Assembly: GCF_039641995.1 (NCBI RefSeq)
Contig: NZ_CP087714.1
Coordinates: 930,001-994,000 of the forward strand
Length of the DNA stretch: 64,000 bases
Direction: 5' to 3'
From: Geoglobus acetivorans
Lineage (GTDB): Archaea > Halobacteriota > Archaeoglobi > Archaeoglobales > Archaeoglobaceae
Made by a program: the position numbers and the translations under genes. Positions within the stretch are counted from its first letter, which is position 1; every line of letters begins with the position of its first letter. The notes beneath the pieces were generated by a model, which was not told where the DNA came from, did not search any database, and saw only the letters and a list, made by a program, of their open reading frames with translations. Positions 8,064 to 16,320 of the stretch are shown here, piece after piece.

Positions 8064-8798
8064 ATGAATCTGAAGAAGGTAATTTTAAGGCTCTGGCATC
8101 CAGATTGCTGGTCAATTGAATCGACAAGAGATCATCCGGGAATATGTCTGGTAACAAAAGGTGTTTTCAAGCTTGAGAGAGAGGTTAGGGCAAACTTTCA
8201 CCTAAGTGCGGAGAGTTACGACGCTCTGAAAAGCTACATGAAGGACATGGAGAAATACAGAAAGTATGCGAAGGAGATTTATATTATAGGTAAAAGCGAT
8301 CTGGAGGCCGACATACATGCTCGTTTTCCTGCGCACACCACATTCTACGATAAGGTATTTTCTCTCGAATTCATGCCAATGCGAGTTTCGATATCTGGCG
8401 GATTTGAGTACTGGACGATACTCATAGACGAAGAAAGATTGAGCGACACGCTCAACCGACTTCTAAAGATTGATGGAATTGAGGTGGATGTGCTGAGCAT
8501 TTCGAACCTCAAATCCTTTGAAGACGAGGAGGAAGGAGATATTGTGGGGCAGATCTCGAGAAAGCTTTCAATGAAACAGAAAAGGGTGCTTGTGGAGGCT
8601 TACAGAAAGGGCTATTTTGAGTGGCCGAGAAAAACGAGTGTTGATGAGCTTGCCAAAAGCTTCGGGATAGCGAAATCCACATGCCTTCACCACCTCAGAG
8701 TTGCGGAGTCTAAAATTGTAAAAAGATTTGTGGAGGAGCTTAGAGACAGGGAACCGCACCTTGTTGACAGCGCTTCTGCAGCAAAACATATTTTTTAA
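8064..8798 (+). CDS. Bacterio-opsin activator-type HTH regulator
   Basis: The 244-residue protein ends in a classic HTH_10 domain (PF04967): LSMKQKRVLVEAYRKGYFEWP, then DELAKSFGIAKSTCLHHLR with the recognition helix. The N-terminal 180 residues form the usual uncharacterised sensor part of these archaeal regulators. ATG 8064 is chosen over the upstream TTG 8019 because GGGGAAGGG lies directly before it. The 2-oxoacid:ferredoxin oxidoreductase and leucine dehydrogenase operon begins 94 bases downstream on the same strand, so control of that operon is a reasonable inference, not shown. Confidence 0.85.
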   Translation: MNLKKVILRLWHPDCWSIESTRDHPGICLVTKGVFKLEREVRANFHLSAESYDALKSYMKDMEKYRKYAKEIYIIGKSDLEADIHARFPAHTTFYDKVFSLEFMPMRVSISGGFEYWTILIDEERLSDTLNRLLKIDGIEVDVLSISNLKSFEDEEEGDIVGQISRKLSMKQKRVLVEAYRKGYFEWPRKTSVDELAKSFGIAKSTCLHHLRVAESKIVKRFVEELRDREPHLVDSASAAKHIF

Positions 8799-8852
8799 TA
8801 ATTTTTAAAAAATAAAACTGGATATTAAAAACTATCATGATTTATTGTTATG

Positions 8853-8860
8853 TTATATAG
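8853..8860 (+). promoter_or_regulatory. TATA box for the ferredoxin oxidoreductase operon
   Basis: TTATATAG lies about 35-40 bases before the ATG at 8893 in an A/T-rich 94-base gap that also follows the stop of the HTH_10 regulator. A start near 8880-8885 would leave a short leader. The region just upstream (8800-8850) is strongly A/T-rich and may also terminate the regulator transcript. Confidence 0.45.
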
Positions 8861-8892
8861 GTAAAGCCACAGAAATAATACTGTGATGAGAT

Positions 8893-9783
8893 ATGCAGGA
8901 AGATGATGAGGTGGTAGAAGGGGTACGATGGGAAATCCGCTTTCATGGAAGGGGTGGTCAGGGGGCAGTAACTGCATCTCTACTCCTCGCAGAAGCTGCA
9001 TTTCGGTGCGGATACTATTCTCAATCCATTCCGTTTTTTGGGGCTGAAAGAAGGGGTGCTCCGGTGCTTGCCTTCACAAGAATATCTGAAGAGGAAATAC
9101 TTGAAAGGAGTCAGATATACTCACCTGACTGTGTCATTGTACTTGATCCGGTACTTCCAGGCACTGTGAACATCTTCAGCGGGTTGAAGAATGGAGGGAT
9201 TGCAGTAATAAACACCACAGATGCTCCGGAGAAGTTCAGATTCCATCAAAACGTGCTGACGATATGCACAGTTGATGCCGTAGATATTGCAATTCGAAAT
9301 CATCTGGTAGTTTCAGGCACCCCTGTTGTTAACATACCCCTGCTTGGCGCCTTTTTGAGGATATTTTCCCGCATTCCACCTGAGATTACTGAGGATGTGA
9401 TAAGAGAAAGGTTCAGAAGAAACTGGAAGGCCAATGTCAGGGCTATGTGGGAGGGCTACGAAAATGCCGTGATCAGGAAAGTGAAAGGGTCTGGAAAAAC
9501 GATGAGCCAGGAGAGTAAATGCAGCATTGCAGTTCGGGTACCTGTTTCAAAACCAGTAAAAGGTGTGGCAGGCAGGACATCGATATGGCGGGATTTTGTG
9601 CCCGAGATCGACTACAGCAGATGTACTGGTTGCCTGAACTGCTGGCTGCACTGCCCGGAAAGTGCAGTTCTGAGAGATGGGAGGGAAGTTAGGATAGACT
9701 ATGATTTCTGCAAAGGGTGTCTTGTATGCAGCTCAGTCTGCCCTAAGACTGCAATAAGTGTTGCAAGGGAGGTGATGGGGTGA
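8893..9783 (+). CDS. 2-oxoacid:ferredoxin oxidoreductase, fused gamma-delta subunit
   Basis: This 296-residue protein joins two subunits. Residues about 12-190 are the gamma subunit (FHGRGGQGAVTAS, then FFGAERRGAPV, as in Por/VorG). Residues about 235-290 are a two-[4Fe-4S] ferredoxin-type delta subunit with CTGCLNCWLHCP and CKGCLVCSSVCP. The enzyme decarboxylates a 2-oxoacid to acyl-CoA and CO2 and reduces ferredoxin in the cytoplasm. Gamma-delta fusions occur in some archaeal and bacterial members. It is first in a four-gene operon and overlaps or abuts the alpha-subunit gene. The linked leucine dehydrogenase suggests branched-chain 2-oxoacids (VOR type) as substrate. Confidence 0.9.
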   Translation: MQEDDEVVEGVRWEIRFHGRGGQGAVTASLLLAEAAFRCGYYSQSIPFFGAERRGAPVLAFTRISEEEILERSQIYSPDCVIVLDPVLPGTVNIFSGLKNGGIAVINTTDAPEKFRFHQNVLTICTVDAVDIAIRNHLVVSGTPVVNIPLLGAFLRIFSRIPPEITEDVIRERFRRNWKANVRAMWEGYENAVIRKVKGSGKTMSQESKCSIAVRVPVSKPVKGVAGRTSIWRDFVPEIDYSRCTGCLNCWLHCPESAVLRDGREVRIDYDFCKGCLVCSSVCPKTAISVAREVMG

Positions 9784-10919
9784 TGGAAAGGAAACTGATT
9801 ACTGGGAACCAGGCTGCAGCACTTGCTGCAAGAGATTCTGGTGTTGAGGTTGTGGCCGCATACCCAATCACTCCGTCAACTCCGGTTGTGGAGGAGATTG
9901 CCAGGATGGTGGAGTCCGGTGAGATGGATGCAAGGCTTATCCTGGTTGAATCTGAGCATTCGGCAATGGCAGCCTGTATAGGTGCTTCAGCTTCAGGCTC
10001 ACGTGTATTCACGGCCACCTCAAGTCATGGTTTGGCATACATGCACGAACTTCTGCATTATGCGGCAAATGCCAGAACTCCCGTTGTCATGGCCGTTGCA
10101 AATAGAGCCATTGGGCCAGGATGGAATATCTGGGCAGATCTTGGCGATACAATGTCTCAGAGGGATACCGGGTGGATTCAGTTCTATTGCAGTAGCAATC
10201 AGGAGATATATGATACAGTAGTTATGGCATACCGGGTGGCTGAGGACAGACAGGTTCTTCTCCCGGCGATGGTATGCTATGATGGTTTCGTTCTGTCACA
10301 CACCGCAATGCCTGTGGTAACGGGAATAGGGGAATTCTTAGAAGAATACAGAGCGCCCTGGAAGGTGGATTTCGATGAACCTGAAACATTCGGAAACATA
10401 CTCTCTTCAGATTACTATATGGAACTCAGAAAGGATGTCTTCGAATCGCACAGAAAGGCGATTAGAATTATTAAAAAAACTGAAGAGGCGTTTGAGTCTC
10501 TGACGGGAAGATATTCGCCTCTTCTGCTGGAAAAGTACATGCTTGACGATGCTGAGACGGCCATAGTGGCTATCGGGGCAATAGCTTCAGAATCAAAAAT
10601 TGCGGTTAGAAAATTGAGAAGAGACGGTAAAAAAGTTGGACTGCTCAGAATCAAGTGTTTCAGGCCGTTTCCCTCGACTGATGTTGTTGAAGCCCTTGAG
10701 AGTGTTGATACGGCCGTGGTTATTGACAGGTCAATAAGCCCAGGACATGAGGGTCAGCTTTTCTCTGAAATAAAATCTGCTCTCTACAGTTCTAGGAACC
10801 GTCCAGAGATTATTGGAAAGGTTGCTGGCTTGGGAGGGAGGGATGTAACATTTCGGGCCATTGAAAAGGCTGTATGTGGAGAATTCCGTGATGGGTGGAT
10901 TAACGAGGTGGTGGTATGA
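9783..10919 (+). CDS. 2-oxoacid:ferredoxin oxidoreductase, alpha subunit
   Basis: The 378-residue protein matches the alpha subunit, with the pyrimidine-binding domain of the thiamine diphosphate enzyme (ITGNQAAALAARDSGVEVVAAYPITPSTP), the Glu-containing segment LILVESEHSAMAACIGAS, and domain II near the C-terminus (CFRPFPSTDVVEAL, ISPGHEGQLFSEIKSAL). GGAGGTGA lies seven bases before ATG 9783; GTG 9780 is an alternative. It heads the core of the complex with the beta subunit encoded next, whose start overlaps this stop by four bases, indicating translational coupling. Confidence 0.93.
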   Translation: MERKLITGNQAAALAARDSGVEVVAAYPITPSTPVVEEIARMVESGEMDARLILVESEHSAMAACIGASASGSRVFTATSSHGLAYMHELLHYAANARTPVVMAVANRAIGPGWNIWADLGDTMSQRDTGWIQFYCSSNQEIYDTVVMAYRVAEDRQVLLPAMVCYDGFVLSHTAMPVVTGIGEFLEEYRAPWKVDFDEPETFGNILSSDYYMELRKDVFESHRKAIRIIKKTEEAFESLTGRYSPLLLEKYMLDDAETAIVAIGAIASESKIAVRKLRRDGKKVGLLRIKCFRPFPSTDVVEALESVDTAVVIDRSISPGHEGQLFSEIKSALYSSRNRPEIIGKVAGLGGRDVTFRAIEKAVCGEFRDGWINEVVV

Positions 10920-11836
10920 AAATATCTGATATTCCTGAGAAAGAGTATCTTCTCCCTGGAAATGCCGCATGCCATGGGTGTGCTTCCTCGATGTGCCTTC
11001 GTACGGTACTGAAGGCTATCGGAAAAAGAACCGTGCTTGTTGTTCCAGCAAGCTGCACATCTGTATATCAGGGCATGTTCCCTGGATCTGCAATTGACGT
11101 TCCTGTATTTAACACAGTCTTTGCCGCCTCGGCATCAACCGCTTCTGGAATTAAAGCTTCTCTTGAGAAAAAAGGCGTTGATGCCACAGTGGTTGTTTGG
11201 GCTGGTGATGGCGGGACGTATGATATCGGTCTCCAGGCTCTCTCCGCAGCAGCAGAGAGAAATGAGGACATCCTGTATGTGTGTTACAACAATGAGATGT
11301 ACTCCAACACCGGGGTTCAGAGGAGTGGTGCCACACCTTATGGGGCCTGGACCACCACAACATGGAGTGGAAAAAAGGAGCATAGAAAAGATGTTGCCGA
11401 AATGATGATCGCACATGACATACCCTACGTTGCAACCGCATCTGCAGGATATCTTACAGACCTCTACAAGAAAATCAGAAAGGCAAAGAATGTGAAGGGT
11501 TTCAGATATGTTGAAATCTTGGCACCCTGCCCTCCGGGATGGAAGTATCCGATGGACAGGACTGTCGAGATGGGTAGAATGGCTGTTGAGACGGGTATGT
11601 GGATTCTTTACGAGTACGAAAATGGAGAATTCAGGTTAACGGGATTGAGCAAAGCAATTGCAGAGGGTAAAAGGGAACTAAAGGATGTGGAGGAATATCT
11701 GCTCGCTCAGGGCAGGTTTGCCCATCTGAGCCAGAAGGATATCGGGGCAATTAGAGAATATGTGGAAAGAAGGTGGAGCAACCTTGCAAAACTGGCAGGT
11801 GGTGTGCATGCAGCTTCAGCAGAATTCTATGTTTGA
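10916..11836 (+). CDS. 2-oxoacid:ferredoxin oxidoreductase, beta subunit
   Basis: This 306-residue subunit binds thiamine diphosphate: GDGGTYDIG near residue 97 and YNNEMYSNTG about 30 residues later form the Mg-diphosphate motif. Four Cys ligands of a [4Fe-4S] cluster are expected in this family, and GNAACHGCASSMCL supplies the N-terminal group. The C-terminus carries EILAPCPPGWKYP, also typical of PorB/VorB. It works with the alpha and fused gamma-delta subunits. The start codon overlaps the alpha stop, and leucine dehydrogenase begins inside its last codons. Confidence 0.93.
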   Translation: MKISDIPEKEYLLPGNAACHGCASSMCLRTVLKAIGKRTVLVVPASCTSVYQGMFPGSAIDVPVFNTVFAASASTASGIKASLEKKGVDATVVVWAGDGGTYDIGLQALSAAAERNEDILYVCYNNEMYSNTGVQRSGATPYGAWTTTTWSGKKEHRKDVAEMMIAHDIPYVATASAGYLTDLYKKIRKAKNVKGFRYVEILAPCPPGWKYPMDRTVEMGRMAVETGMWILYEYENGEFRLTGLSKAIAEGKRELKDVEEYLLAQGRFAHLSQKDIGAIREYVERRWSNLAKLAGGVHAASAEFYV

Positions 11837-12908
11837 AATGATGGAAAGGGAAGATTTTGAGCAGATAGTATTTTTCCAGGACTCACACTCAGGGTTGAAA
11901 GCGATTGTTGTCATTCATGATACCACTCTCGGTCCCGCTCTCGGAGGGACGAGAATGTGGAACTATGGAAATGAGATCGAAGCGCTGAGGGATGTTATGA
12001 GGCTTGCAAGAGCAATGACGTTCAAGGCTGCTGCAGCCGGACTGAACTTCGGTGGCGGAAAAGGGGTCATAATAGGTGATCCCAAGCGAGACAAAAATGA
12101 AGTTCTCCTGCGAAGCTACGGCAGGTTTGTGCAGTCTCTCGGAGGAAGGTACATCACAGCGGAAGATGCCGGAACAACACTGGAAGACATGCGGATTCTG
12201 ATGAGTGAGACAGAGTACGTTACCGGTGTTAATCTGGATCCGTCTCCATTTACGGCATATGGTGTTTACTGTGGAATTAAGGCCTGCCTGGAATATGTCT
12301 TTGGAGATGGGAATGTTGAGGGCATTCACGTCGCAGTTCAGGGAGTTGGCAAGGTTGGCAGCGAGCTGGTCAAACTCCTGATTGAGAACGGAGCCAAGGT
12401 AACGGTAACTGATGTGGATACTGAGAGGATAAAGGAGGCAATTAATCTGGGTGCAGAGTATGTTGATCCGGGGAAGATATATTCTGTAGAGTGTGATGTT
12501 TTCTCTCCATGCGCGCTTGGAGGGGTTATAAATGACAGCACAGTCCGAAGGTTAAGGTGCAGCATTGTTGCCGGAGCTGCAAACAATCAGCTTGAGAACG
12601 GGAGTATGGGAGATAAGCTTTCAAGCCTTGGAATTCTGTACGCTCCTGATTACATCATAAATGCGGGAGGGCTTATAACCGTTGCCCGTGAGTATGAGTG
12701 TGCGAGGAGGTGTGAAACACTTAATGAACATGAAATATACAGGGAGGTCAGAAAAATAGGTGAACGGTTGAAAGAAGTATTCAGACTTAGTGAAGAAATC
12801 GTTAATAGCTCGGGAAAGAGAATTTCTACTGTAAAAGCAGCAGATATTTTTGCTATGCGCAGGATAGACGGGATAAGGTGCCTGAGAAGAATATATCTGC
12901 CACATTGA
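11829..12908 (+). CDS. Leucine/branched-chain amino acid dehydrogenase
   Basis: The 359-residue protein aligns with Glu/Leu/Phe/Val dehydrogenases of the leucine type: the N-terminal pattern YEQ/FEQ-x-x-F-x-QD-x-x-SGLKAI (here REDFEQIVFFQDSHSGLKAI), HDTTLGPALGGTRMW, the catalytic Lys motif GGGKGVIIGDP, TAEDAGTTLEDM, and a Rossmann NAD site (VQGVGKVGSEL). It oxidatively deaminates branched-chain amino acids to 2-oxoacids. ATG 11829 fits the family N-terminus best; ATG 11838 is possible. It overlaps the beta subunit by eight bases. Its product would be the substrate of the oxidoreductase encoded upstream, making a two-step pathway in one operon. Confidence 0.9.
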   Translation: MFEMMEREDFEQIVFFQDSHSGLKAIVVIHDTTLGPALGGTRMWNYGNEIEALRDVMRLARAMTFKAAAAGLNFGGGKGVIIGDPKRDKNEVLLRSYGRFVQSLGGRYITAEDAGTTLEDMRILMSETEYVTGVNLDPSPFTAYGVYCGIKACLEYVFGDGNVEGIHVAVQGVGKVGSELVKLLIENGAKVTVTDVDTERIKEAINLGAEYVDPGKIYSVECDVFSPCALGGVINDSTVRRLRCSIVAGAANNQLENGSMGDKLSSLGILYAPDYIINAGGLITVAREYECARRCETLNEHEIYREVRKIGERLKEVFRLSEEIVNSSGKRISTVKAADIFAMRRIDGIRCLRRIYLPH

Positions 12909-13016
12909 TCGGTTCTTTTTATTTTTATCCTTGATCAATATTGTCAGAATCTCTCGAAAGCGTCGGGCATACTTTTTTAAACTTTGCCAGAATAAAAAAG
13001 AGTGGGAGGTGATGAG

Positions 13017-14192
13017 ATGGACAGGGAGCAGCTTGAAAATCTTATAAGGTTTGATTATGAGGTTGTGAATGCTGATGATACAATATCAAAAGTATTTCCA
13101 CTTCTTGATAAGCTCGACCCCGACAAGGCCAGTGCGCTTGTCGTAAAGGAGGGCGATAAGATAATCGGTGTCATAAGGGAGAGGGATCTTATCCGGGGAA
13201 GTGCGATGACCAATCCACACGAAACAAAGGTGAAGAGCTTTGTCATTAGAACAGGCATAGTCAATTTTTCTGATCTGAGTGTGGAGAGGGTTGTGAGGAG
13301 ATTTATCGAAGATTCCACTCCATTCGTGATCGTCCGAAAGGATGAAGATTATGGAGTGATCTATATCCACGACTTTCTGATTTCTCTGAAGGATGAACTT
13401 TCCGGTGTCAAAGTGAGGAGCGTCATGAATCCGGATGTTGTCACAATCAATGCCCACGATTCTGCCGGAAAGGCACTCTCTCTGATGAGGACCCACGGCG
13501 TTGACAGGCTTATTGTGGTTGATGACAGGCACAGGGTTGTGGGTGTTGTTACCGGCAAGGATATTGTGGACAGGATAATTGCTCCCAGAAAGAGAGCCAG
13601 AATGGGTGATGCGAAGGGAGAGAAAGATAAAACTCTGGCAATAATGGTCGAAAGCATCATGAGTTATCCACCCGTGACGTGTTTCGAAAATGATAGTGTT
13701 GCAGAAGTAATTGAACAGATGATTGAGCACAAGGTTTCGAGTGTCGTTGTTGTTGACGACGATCAGACGCCTGAAGGGATTGTAACAAAGAAGGATCTGC
13801 TTGAGAAACTGTATTCTGAGGTTAAACCGAAAGGAGAATTGAGGATAGAGCTGATTCTGAGAGGAATTGAACCCGATGAGTTTGATATGGCTACTCTTCA
13901 GAAGGATATCGAGAAATTCATGAGAAAGTTCGAGAACTTCATAAGCGATGCCGTGCTGTTCGTTTATATCAAACAGCATAAGGAGAGGTTCAGAGGATTG
14001 CCACTGATTCATGTTAGATTGAAGATGTCGAGTGACAGAGGCACGTTCTTTGCAACCGGTGAAGGATGGGGCATAGAATTCGCAATCCATGCAACACTGA
14101 AGAAACTCGAGAGAGAAATCCTCAAAGAAAAAGAACTCCTGATGGATTCAAAGATGGTAAGGAGGTTCTATGAGGAAGTATTTGAATTTTAA
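13017..14192 (+). CDS. Four-CBS-domain protein with C-terminal HPF/S30AE-like domain
   Basis: Residues 1-270 of the 391-residue protein contain four CBS motifs as two Bateman modules (for example DKIIGVIRERDLIRG, RVVGVVTGKDIVDR, QTPEGIVTKKDLLEKL), which bind adenine nucleotides in other proteins. The last 120 residues look like the hibernation-promoting factor/S30AE fold: ELRIELILRGIE, then HVRLKMSSDRGTFFATGEGW and a long helix. The combination suggests a nucleotide-sensing ribosome-inactivating factor, which is inference. ATG 13017 has GGAGGTGA upstream; the GTG at 13002 lies within that stretch. Fae-Hps follows after 20 bases. Confidence 0.8.
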   Translation: MDREQLENLIRFDYEVVNADDTISKVFPLLDKLDPDKASALVVKEGDKIIGVIRERDLIRGSAMTNPHETKVKSFVIRTGIVNFSDLSVERVVRRFIEDSTPFVIVRKDEDYGVIYIHDFLISLKDELSGVKVRSVMNPDVVTINAHDSAGKALSLMRTHGVDRLIVVDDRHRVVGVVTGKDIVDRIIAPRKRARMGDAKGEKDKTLAIMVESIMSYPPVTCFENDSVAEVIEQMIEHKVSSVVVVDDDQTPEGIVTKKDLLEKLYSEVKPKGELRIELILRGIEPDEFDMATLQKDIEKFMRKFENFISDAVLFVYIKQHKERFRGLPLIHVRLKMSSDRGTFFATGEGWGIEFAIHATLKKLEREILKEKELLMDSKMVRRFYEEVFEF

Positions 14193-14212
14193 TTCTTTTT
14201 GAGGTGAATTTT

Positions 14213-15397
14213 ATGGAATACAGGATAGGTGAAGCTCTGGTCGGGACGGGAAATGAGGTGGCTCACATTGATCTTATGATTGGCACAAAGGATAGTCCCG
14301 TTGGTGAGGCTTTTGCAAATGCTCTGTCTCAGCTCTCAGCCGGTCACACTCCGCTGCTTGCAGTTCTGAGACCGAACCTCATAACCAAGCCACCGGCCGT
14401 AATCATACCCAAGGTTACGGTAAAGGACATGTTTCAGGCAGAACTGATATTTGGGCCAGCGCAAATGGCTGTTGCAAAGGCCATATCTGATGCGGTTGAG
14501 GAGGGAATAATTCCGAAAGAGAGAGCAGAGGATTATCTTGTAATTGTGAGCGTGTTCATTCATCCGAAGGCTAAAAACAAGGAAAAGGTGTTTTACTACA
14601 ACTACAGCGCAACCAAACTCGCAATAAAGAGAGCCATGTCCAGCTTCCCCGATGTGGATACCGTGCTTTATGAAAAGGACAGAAGTTTCCACCCCTTCGC
14701 GGGAAGGAAACTTACAAAGCTCTGGGACCCACCATACCTGCAGATAGCCATCGACATTCCGGACCTGAACGAGGTGCAGAGGGTGCTCAGGTACATTCCG
14801 GACAGCGACCACATAATCTTCGAGGTTGGCACGCCATTGGCCAAGAGGCATGGTGCTGAGGTTATCCTCAAGCTGAGGGAAGAGAGACCGGACGCGTTCT
14901 TCGTCCTTGATCTCAAGACCCTTGACACCGGCAACCTCGAGGCAAGGATGGCTGTCGATGCTACAGCAAATGCCGTTGTGATCTCAGGTCTTGCCCCAAT
15001 AAACACGATAAAGAAGGCGATAAATGAGGCCCAGAAGCTCGGAATCTACTGCGTTGTGGATATGCTGAACGTGGAAGACCCTGTTGGCAGACTTGACAGA
15101 ATTGTTGAAGCAGGAGTGAAGCCGGATGTTGTTGAGCTTCACAGGGCAATCGATTCAGAACATGAAGAACCACCCTGGAAGTTCGCTAAGCCCATAAAAG
15201 AGAGGCACGACGTGCTTGTTGCTGTTGCGGGTGGAATAAGGCCTGAGAATGTTGAGGCTGCCATAAGCGGCGGTGCTGACATACTTGTCGTGGGCAGAGC
15301 CATAACGAGAGCGAGAGATATAGAGGGGGCGGCAAGGAGATTCCTTGCAAGCATGAAGCCCGATACAGACCAGTTCAGAGTCATGACCGACTTCTGA
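14213..15397 (+). CDS. fae-hps: Fae-Hps bifunctional enzyme
   Basis: The 394-residue protein fuses formaldehyde-activating enzyme (residues about 1-160, with GNEVAHIDLMIGTKDSPVG containing the active His-Ile-Asp and the downstream KDMFQAELIFGPAQ) to 3-hexulose-6-phosphate synthase (about 165-394, a decarboxylase-type barrel with VLDLKTLDTG and AVAGGIRPENV). Fae condenses formaldehyde with tetrahydromethanopterin; Hps interconverts ribulose-5-phosphate plus formaldehyde and hexulose-6-phosphate. In archaea without an oxidative pentose phosphate pathway the fusion supplies ribulose-5-phosphate and traps the released formaldehyde. GAGGTGA precedes the ATG. tpiA follows after 12 bases. Confidence 0.95.
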   Translation: MEYRIGEALVGTGNEVAHIDLMIGTKDSPVGEAFANALSQLSAGHTPLLAVLRPNLITKPPAVIIPKVTVKDMFQAELIFGPAQMAVAKAISDAVEEGIIPKERAEDYLVIVSVFIHPKAKNKEKVFYYNYSATKLAIKRAMSSFPDVDTVLYEKDRSFHPFAGRKLTKLWDPPYLQIAIDIPDLNEVQRVLRYIPDSDHIIFEVGTPLAKRHGAEVILKLREERPDAFFVLDLKTLDTGNLEARMAVDATANAVVISGLAPINTIKKAINEAQKLGIYCVVDMLNVEDPVGRLDRIVEAGVKPDVVELHRAIDSEHEEPPWKFAKPIKERHDVLVAVAGGIRPENVEAAISGGADILVVGRAITRARDIEGAARRFLASMKPDTDQFRVMTDF

Positions 15398-15409
15398 GGG
15401 TGTCGGGCT

Positions 15410-16072
15410 ATGGCGACGATAATCATCAACTTCAAGGCGTACAGGGAAGGGAGTGGTGAGAGGGCTGTAGCCCTCGCAAAAGCCGTCAGAGAGGTTGCAG
15501 AGAAGGCAGACTTTTACATGGCAGTTGCGCCCAGCTTTCTTGACATCTCTGATATTCTCAGAAATGTGGAAATCGATGTGTTTGCTCAGCACACAGATGC
15601 TGTTGGTTATGGAAGCAATACCGGAAGGATTCCTCCAGAAATGCTGAAGGAGAAAGGCATCAGGGGCAGTCTGATCAACCACAGTGAGAGACGACTTAGG
15701 CTTGCGGACATAGAATTTCTTGTTTCAAGATTCAGAGAGCTTGGGCTTACGTCGGTTGTATGCACGAACAATGTGGCAACGACACAGGCTGCAGCGGCTT
15801 TTTCCCCGGATTATGTAGCAATTGAACCTCCTGAGCTGATCGGGAGTGGAATACCTGTAAGCAAAGCTGAACCTGAGGTCGTTGAAAACTCTGTCAAAGC
15901 AGCAAAGAAAATGGACTCCGAAATACGTGTACTTTGTGGTGCAGGAATAGCAACCTATGAGGACGTTGTGGCTGCTATGGATCTTGGAGCGGATGGAGTT
16001 CTGCTTGCGAGTGGCGTTGTTAAGGCAAAGGATCAGAAAAAGGCTTTGGAGGAGCTTGTAGGTCTGAGATGA
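15410..16072 (+). CDS. tpiA: Triosephosphate isomerase
   Basis: The 220-residue archaeal-type TIM has all catalytic residues: Lys in INFKAY near residue 9, the His of AQHTD, the Glu of AIEPPELIG, and the phosphate-binding LCGAGI and VLLASGV loops. Archaeal enzymes are shorter (about 220-230) than bacterial ones and form tetramers. It interconverts dihydroxyacetone phosphate and glyceraldehyde-3-phosphate in central sugar metabolism. It is 12 bases downstream of fae-hps, linking it to sugar phosphate supply. Confidence 0.95.
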   Translation: MATIIINFKAYREGSGERAVALAKAVREVAEKADFYMAVAPSFLDISDILRNVEIDVFAQHTDAVGYGSNTGRIPPEMLKEKGIRGSLINHSERRLRLADIEFLVSRFRELGLTSVVCTNNVATTQAAAAFSPDYVAIEPPELIGSGIPVSKAEPEVVENSVKAAKKMDSEIRVLCGAGIATYEDVVAAMDLGADGVLLASGVVKAKDQKKALEELVGLR

Positions 16073-16113
16073 AAATTCAGTAAACTTTATATTTTATCAA
16101 ATTTACTTGATTT

Positions 16114-16275
16114 ATGGGATGTGTGGAATGCAAGTTTTACGAATACGATGGCAGATACTCATGCAGATGGTTTGAGGCGAGGATTTCGAGGATTTTTCCA
16201 AGATGGGTTGATGATTTCAGGAAAGGGGAGCTGAGGTTCAAGAAGTGTGGCTATTTCAGGAGCAAAAGAGGTTAA
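16114..16275 (+). CDS. Small Cys-containing protein, unknown
   Basis: A 53-residue frame begins MGCVECKFYEYDGRYSCRW and ends in KKCGYFRSKRG. It has four Cys as C-x2-C (C3, C6), C17 and C45, and an Arg/aromatic-rich middle, which suggests a small zinc- or Fe-S-binding domain. It sits 41 bases after tpiA on the same strand, with a TATA-like TTTATATTTTA at about 16086. The Cys pattern and lack of stops support a real gene; the function is unknown and I have no family name. Confidence 0.55.
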   Translation: MGCVECKFYEYDGRYSCRWFEARISRIFPRWVDDFRKGELRFKKCGYFRSKRG

Positions 16276-16320
16276 ATCTTTTATGTCTCAAACATCCGAA
16301 GCAAACAGCAGATAATGGAG

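Noticed and set aside
13086-14090. 334-codon open frame opposite the CBS-HPF gene
   Set aside because: Antisense shadow of a well-supported gene with normal motifs and a ribosome binding site; its own sequence is Cys/His-rich nonsense with no family resemblance.
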